Of a stretch of DNA of 64,000 bases, positions 61,558-64,000 are shown piece by piece. A program made the translations under genes and the position numbers. Origin of the DNA: Humibacillus xanthopallidus (GTDB lineage: Bacteria; Actinomycetota; Actinomycetes; Actinomycetales; Dermatophilaceae). Under the pieces are notes generated by a model. That model was given only the letters and a program-made list of their open reading frames with translations. It did not search any database and was not told the DNA's origin. The stretch is from the NCBI RefSeq assembly GCF_006716675.1, contig NZ_VFPM01000003.1:620001-684000 (forward strand), read 5' to 3'. Numbering within the stretch: position 1 is the first letter of the stretch; the number at the start of each line of letters is the position of its first letter.

Positions 61558-62835
61558 TCAGCGGCCGGTGACCTCCTCGACGTCGAAGGTGAAGCCGTGC
61601 TCGCGCAGTCGCTCGACGAGGACCTCCCCCATCGCCGTGGCCGGCGTGCAGACGCCGGTCCGGCGCGGCACCCCCACGCCGCCGTCGAAGGCGAGCGACA
61701 GGGCTGCTCGGCCGAGCATCACCGCGGTGCCGCCGTAGCCGGGGTCGTAGTCGGCCCCGACCTTCGTGCGGTAGCGCCGGCCCTGCGTCGTCGTGCTCCG
61801 GATCTCCATGCGGAAGCGACCGGCCGCCCGCTCCTCGGGGCCCGGCCCCTCCCCGGGCTTCGGCAGGAAGCGGTCGAGGACGGCGCGCGTCGGGCCGAAG
61901 GCCAGCCCGGTGACCGCCCCACCCAGCCCGATCGCCATGCCGCCGGCGAGCAGCGGCGACATCGGTCCCGAGCCAAAGTCGGTCGCCTCGCGGTAGCGGA
62001 AGCAGCGCCCGTAGGACCAGTCGGAGAGGGTGTTGGACAGGCGCACGATGCGCGTGTTGAACCCCGCCATGACGAACGGCCCCGTCCACCGGCCGGTCTC
62101 CTCGTCCCGGTCGATCGGCACGAGTCGACGCAGCGTGCCCACGACACCACCGGCGCGCGCCCGGCCACCGCCCGACGGCTCCTCGGAGCGGCGGGGGCTC
62201 AGCGCATACGGGTCGGACACCGTGCGGCGGGCAGCGGCGTCGGCGCGCATCGTGATGGCCTGCTGCCGGGCGGAGTCGATCGTGCCGCCGGAGAAGCCGC
62301 CCTTCATCGAGCGCACGAGCAGCGTCGTCTCGCCGAGCTCGCCCGCGCCGTCGGCGGCCGCGCGCTGGGCCGTGACGAGGACCCCGAGGTCGGACGGGAT
62401 CGAGTCGAACCCGCAGGCGTGCACGATCGCGGCCCCGGTCTCGCGTGCCCGGGCGTCGACCTCGTCGAGCGACCACCGCACGAAGAGCACCTCGCCCGTG
62501 AGGTCGGCGTAGTGGGTGCCCTCCTCGGCACACGCCCGCACGACCTCCTTGCCGTATGCCGCATAGGGCCCGACCGTGCTGGCGAGCACCATCGTGCGCG
62601 CGGCGACGGCGCGCAGCCGCACGGCGTCGGTGGCGTCGACCTCGACCAGCTCCCAGTCGAGAGCCCGTCCACCGATCTCGGCCCGGGTGCTCTCGAGCTT
62701 CGCGCGCGACCGTCCGGCCAGCGCGACGCGGGCCTCCTCGGGTGCGTGCTCGGCGAGGTGGGCCGCGGTGAGGACCCCCACGAAGCCGGTGGCGCCGAAG
62801 AGGACGATGTCGAGGTCACGCTGGCGGTCGGGCAT
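61558..62835 (-). CDS. Saccharopine dehydrogenase-like NAD(P)-binding protein
   Basis: 425 residues. The Rossmann motif IVLFGATGFVGVLTAAHLAEH is at the N terminus, followed by LAGRSRAKLESTRAEIG and STVGPYAAYGKEVVRACAEEGTHYADLTGE. The pattern fits the group with M. tuberculosis trans-acting enoyl reductase Rv2953 and Rv2449c and eukaryotic SCCPDH, not true lysine-pathway enzymes. Possibly a lipid-modifying reductase. ATG 62835 follows CAGAGT by six bases. Confidence 0.85.
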   Translation of the reverse strand: MPDRQRDLDIVLFGATGFVGVLTAAHLAEHAPEEARVALAGRSRAKLESTRAEIGGRALDWELVEVDATDAVRLRAVAARTMVLASTVGPYAAYGKEVVRACAEEGTHYADLTGEVLFVRWSLDEVDARARETGAAIVHACGFDSIPSDLGVLVTAQRAAADGAGELGETTLLVRSMKGGFSGGTIDSARQQAITMRADAAARRTVSDPYALSPRRSEEPSGGGRARAGGVVGTLRRLVPIDRDEETGRWTGPFVMAGFNTRIVRLSNTLSDWSYGRCFRYREATDFGSGPMSPLLAGGMAIGLGGAVTGLAFGPTRAVLDRFLPKPGEGPGPEERAAGRFRMEIRSTTTQGRRYRTKVGADYDPGYGGTAVMLGRAALSLAFDGGVGVPRRTGVCTPATAMGEVLVERLREHGFTFDVEEVTGR

Positions 62836-62841
62836 GCGGTC

Positions 62842-62847
62842 ACTCTG
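62842..62847 (-). promoter_or_regulatory. Candidate -10 box CAGAGT of the saccharopine-dehydrogenase-like gene
   Basis: CAGAGT, six bases (GACCGC), ATG. It lies 11 bases beyond the priA stop, so the gene may have its own promoter in addition to read-through. Confidence 0.4.
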
Positions 62848-62857
62848 CCACGGCGGG

Positions 62858-64000
62858 TCAGAACATCTCGAGGGGATCGACGCGCACCGTCACGACCTCG
62901 GCCTCCTTGCGCGCGGACCGCACCGCCTTGAGCGCGATGAGGGCGCGGGTCAGCTCGAGGGTGGCCACGGGCGGCACCCGCACGAGGACGTGGTGGTCGG
63001 CAGGGGTGCGAGCAGGCGCGTCGGTCTCCCGCGGAGGTGGCGTCACGGCGCGGTGCGCGGCCGGGCTGACGGGGACGGGCCCGAGCACCTGGGCCCCCGG
63101 AGGGAGGCCCTGCTGCTCCAGCTGCGCGAGGGCTCCCTCGAGGGCTCTGCGGCTGCCCGTCAGCTGGGCGACGCGCAGGGCGGGCGGCAGGCCGAGCTCG
63201 GCCCGCTCCGCGAGCTCCCGCTCCGCGAGCCAGGCCGGGTCCCACCGCACGAGCGCCTCGACGGCGGGCAGCGCCACCGCCTCGGGCGCGCCGCAGAGGA
63301 CCGCGGCGCGACCGGAGCGTGCCAGCGCGGCGGCGGCCAGCCACCGGCGCACGGCCTCGAGGGGTGCGTCGAGCACCGGCAGGTCGAGGCTGGCCCACGC
63401 GTCGAGCAGGAGCACTGCCGTGTAGCCGCCCTCGGCGATCGGCTCGGCGCCCGGGGTGGCGATGACGAGCGCCGGCTCGCCGCCGACCTGCGCCAGGACC
63501 TCGCCGGATCCCGAGGTGAGCACCGGAGTGCCGGGGAAGGCTCGCCCGATCTCCTCCGCGGTGCGCCGGGCACCGGTGACCGACGACCGCAGGCGCCGCG
63601 AGCCGCAGCTCGCGCACGCGAAGGCGCCAGGGGTCACGCCGAGCCCGCACCACCGGCACGACGGAGCGGCGCCCGAGCCGCTGACCGAGACCGGTCCCTG
63701 GCAGCGCGTGCACCGCACCGGTGTGCGGCACTCGGCGCAGCTGAGCGAGGGGAGGTAGCCGCGCCGCGGCACCTGCACGAGCACCGGACCGTCGACGAGG
63801 GCGTCCTTGGCGACACGCCAGGCGCGGGAGGGCAGGTGGGCCCGCGCGGCAGGGCCGTCGCGCTCCTCGTCGAGACCCTCACCGGCGACGGTCACCCGCG
63901 GCACAGCTGCCCGCAGGGTGGCGGCGTCGGCCTCCACGGGGACGAGCGTGCCGTCCTCGACGCCGACCTGGAGCCGCAGGCTGCGCCCGAAGCCGCCGGC
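62858..64000 (-). CDS. priA: PriA-like primosomal protein N', actinobacterial degenerate type, 5' part outside window
   Basis: The last 380 residues are visible and the frame stays open to 64000. Zinc-binding cysteines: CAECRTPVRCTRC and CRWCG...CASCG. The C-terminal domain (LGLPPALRVAQLTGSRRALEGAL, HHVLVRVPP) matches PriA. Canonical helicase motifs V and VI are not evident (the matching part reads VLTSGSGEVLAQVGG and LVIATPGAEPIAEGGY), as is common in actinobacteria, where the protein may help restart forks without unwinding. It lies upstream of the def-fmt block, as in related genomes. Confidence 0.88.
   Translation of the reverse strand, partial: AGGFGRSLRLQVGVEDGTLVPVEADAATLRAAVPRVTVAGEGLDEERDGPAARAHLPSRAWRVAKDALVDGPVLVQVPRRGYLPSLSCAECRTPVRCTRCQGPVSVSGSGAAPSCRWCGLGVTPGAFACASCGSRRLRSSVTGARRTAEEIGRAFPGTPVLTSGSGEVLAQVGGEPALVIATPGAEPIAEGGYTAVLLLDAWASLDLPVLDAPLEAVRRWLAAAALARSGRAAVLCGAPEAVALPAVEALVRWDPAWLAERELAERAELGLPPALRVAQLTGSRRALEGALAQLEQQGLPPGAQVLGPVPVSPAAHRAVTPPPRETDAPARTPADHHVLVRVPPVATLELTRALIALKAVRSARKEAEVVTVRVDPLEMF

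Overview
This window is high-GC DNA, about 70 percent or more by eye, densely packed with genes. GTG starts, ATGA and GTGA stop/start overlaps, and TANNNT hexamers 6-7 bases before start codons are common. Together with the gene content (AftD-like arabinosyltransferase with a DUF2613-type small protein, PdtaR-type ANTAR regulator, HGxxPAAW and Trp-operon membrane proteins, degenerate PriA, RibM behind an FMN riboswitch) this points to an actinobacterium. A member of the Micrococcales near the Intrasporangiaceae/Dermatophilaceae is my best guess; that placement is inference.

Layout. 1-13.6 kb is a cell-envelope glycan block: a DUF3068 protein cut by the window edge, a multi-pass membrane protein, an acyltransferase, the giant AftD-like GT-C enzyme, a methyltransferase, a GT4 glycosyltransferase, a DUF2613-type protein, a smaller AftD-like membrane protein and a polysaccharide flippase. 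13.6-25 kb holds polA, a hotdog thioesterase, a GNAT acetyltransferase, a complete branched-chain amino-acid ABC transporter operon (livJHMGF), the ANTAR response regulator, tRNA-Leu(CAA) and pyruvate kinase. 25-38.3 kb carries glutamate synthase (gltBD), lgt, the trp genes trpE-x-x-C-B-A and hisI. This order resembles the hisF-hisI-trp-lgt-pyk-pdtaR-polA neighbourhood of Mycobacterium tuberculosis (Rv1605 to Rv1629).

38.3-50.8 kb has a two-subunit ABC exporter with one degenerate ATP site, small enzymes, hisF, a CynX-type MFS transporter, a UvrA-like ABC protein, a flavin reductase, a PH-domain protein and hisG/hisE. 50.8-59.6 kb is the riboflavin operon (FMN riboswitch, ribM, ribD, ribE, ribBA, ribH), then rpe, an HNH remnant, rsmB, fmt and def. 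59.6-64 kb has an MFS transporter with its ArsR-type regulator, a saccharopine-dehydrogenase-like protein and the 3' part of priA.

Most genes are ordinary housekeeping. I see no prophage, insertion sequence, CRISPR array or defence island. The most unusual signals are not genes. The heptamer GGCATAC/GTATGCC occurs 33 times (about 6 expected from base composition), including five intergenic copies. There is a recurrent leaderless-promoter layout (hexamer, 6-7 bases, start codon) that decides several start codons. A 24-bp interrupted palindrome lies behind gltD, a 17-bp perfect hairpin separates livJ from livH, and the livJ start can form two alternative hairpins.
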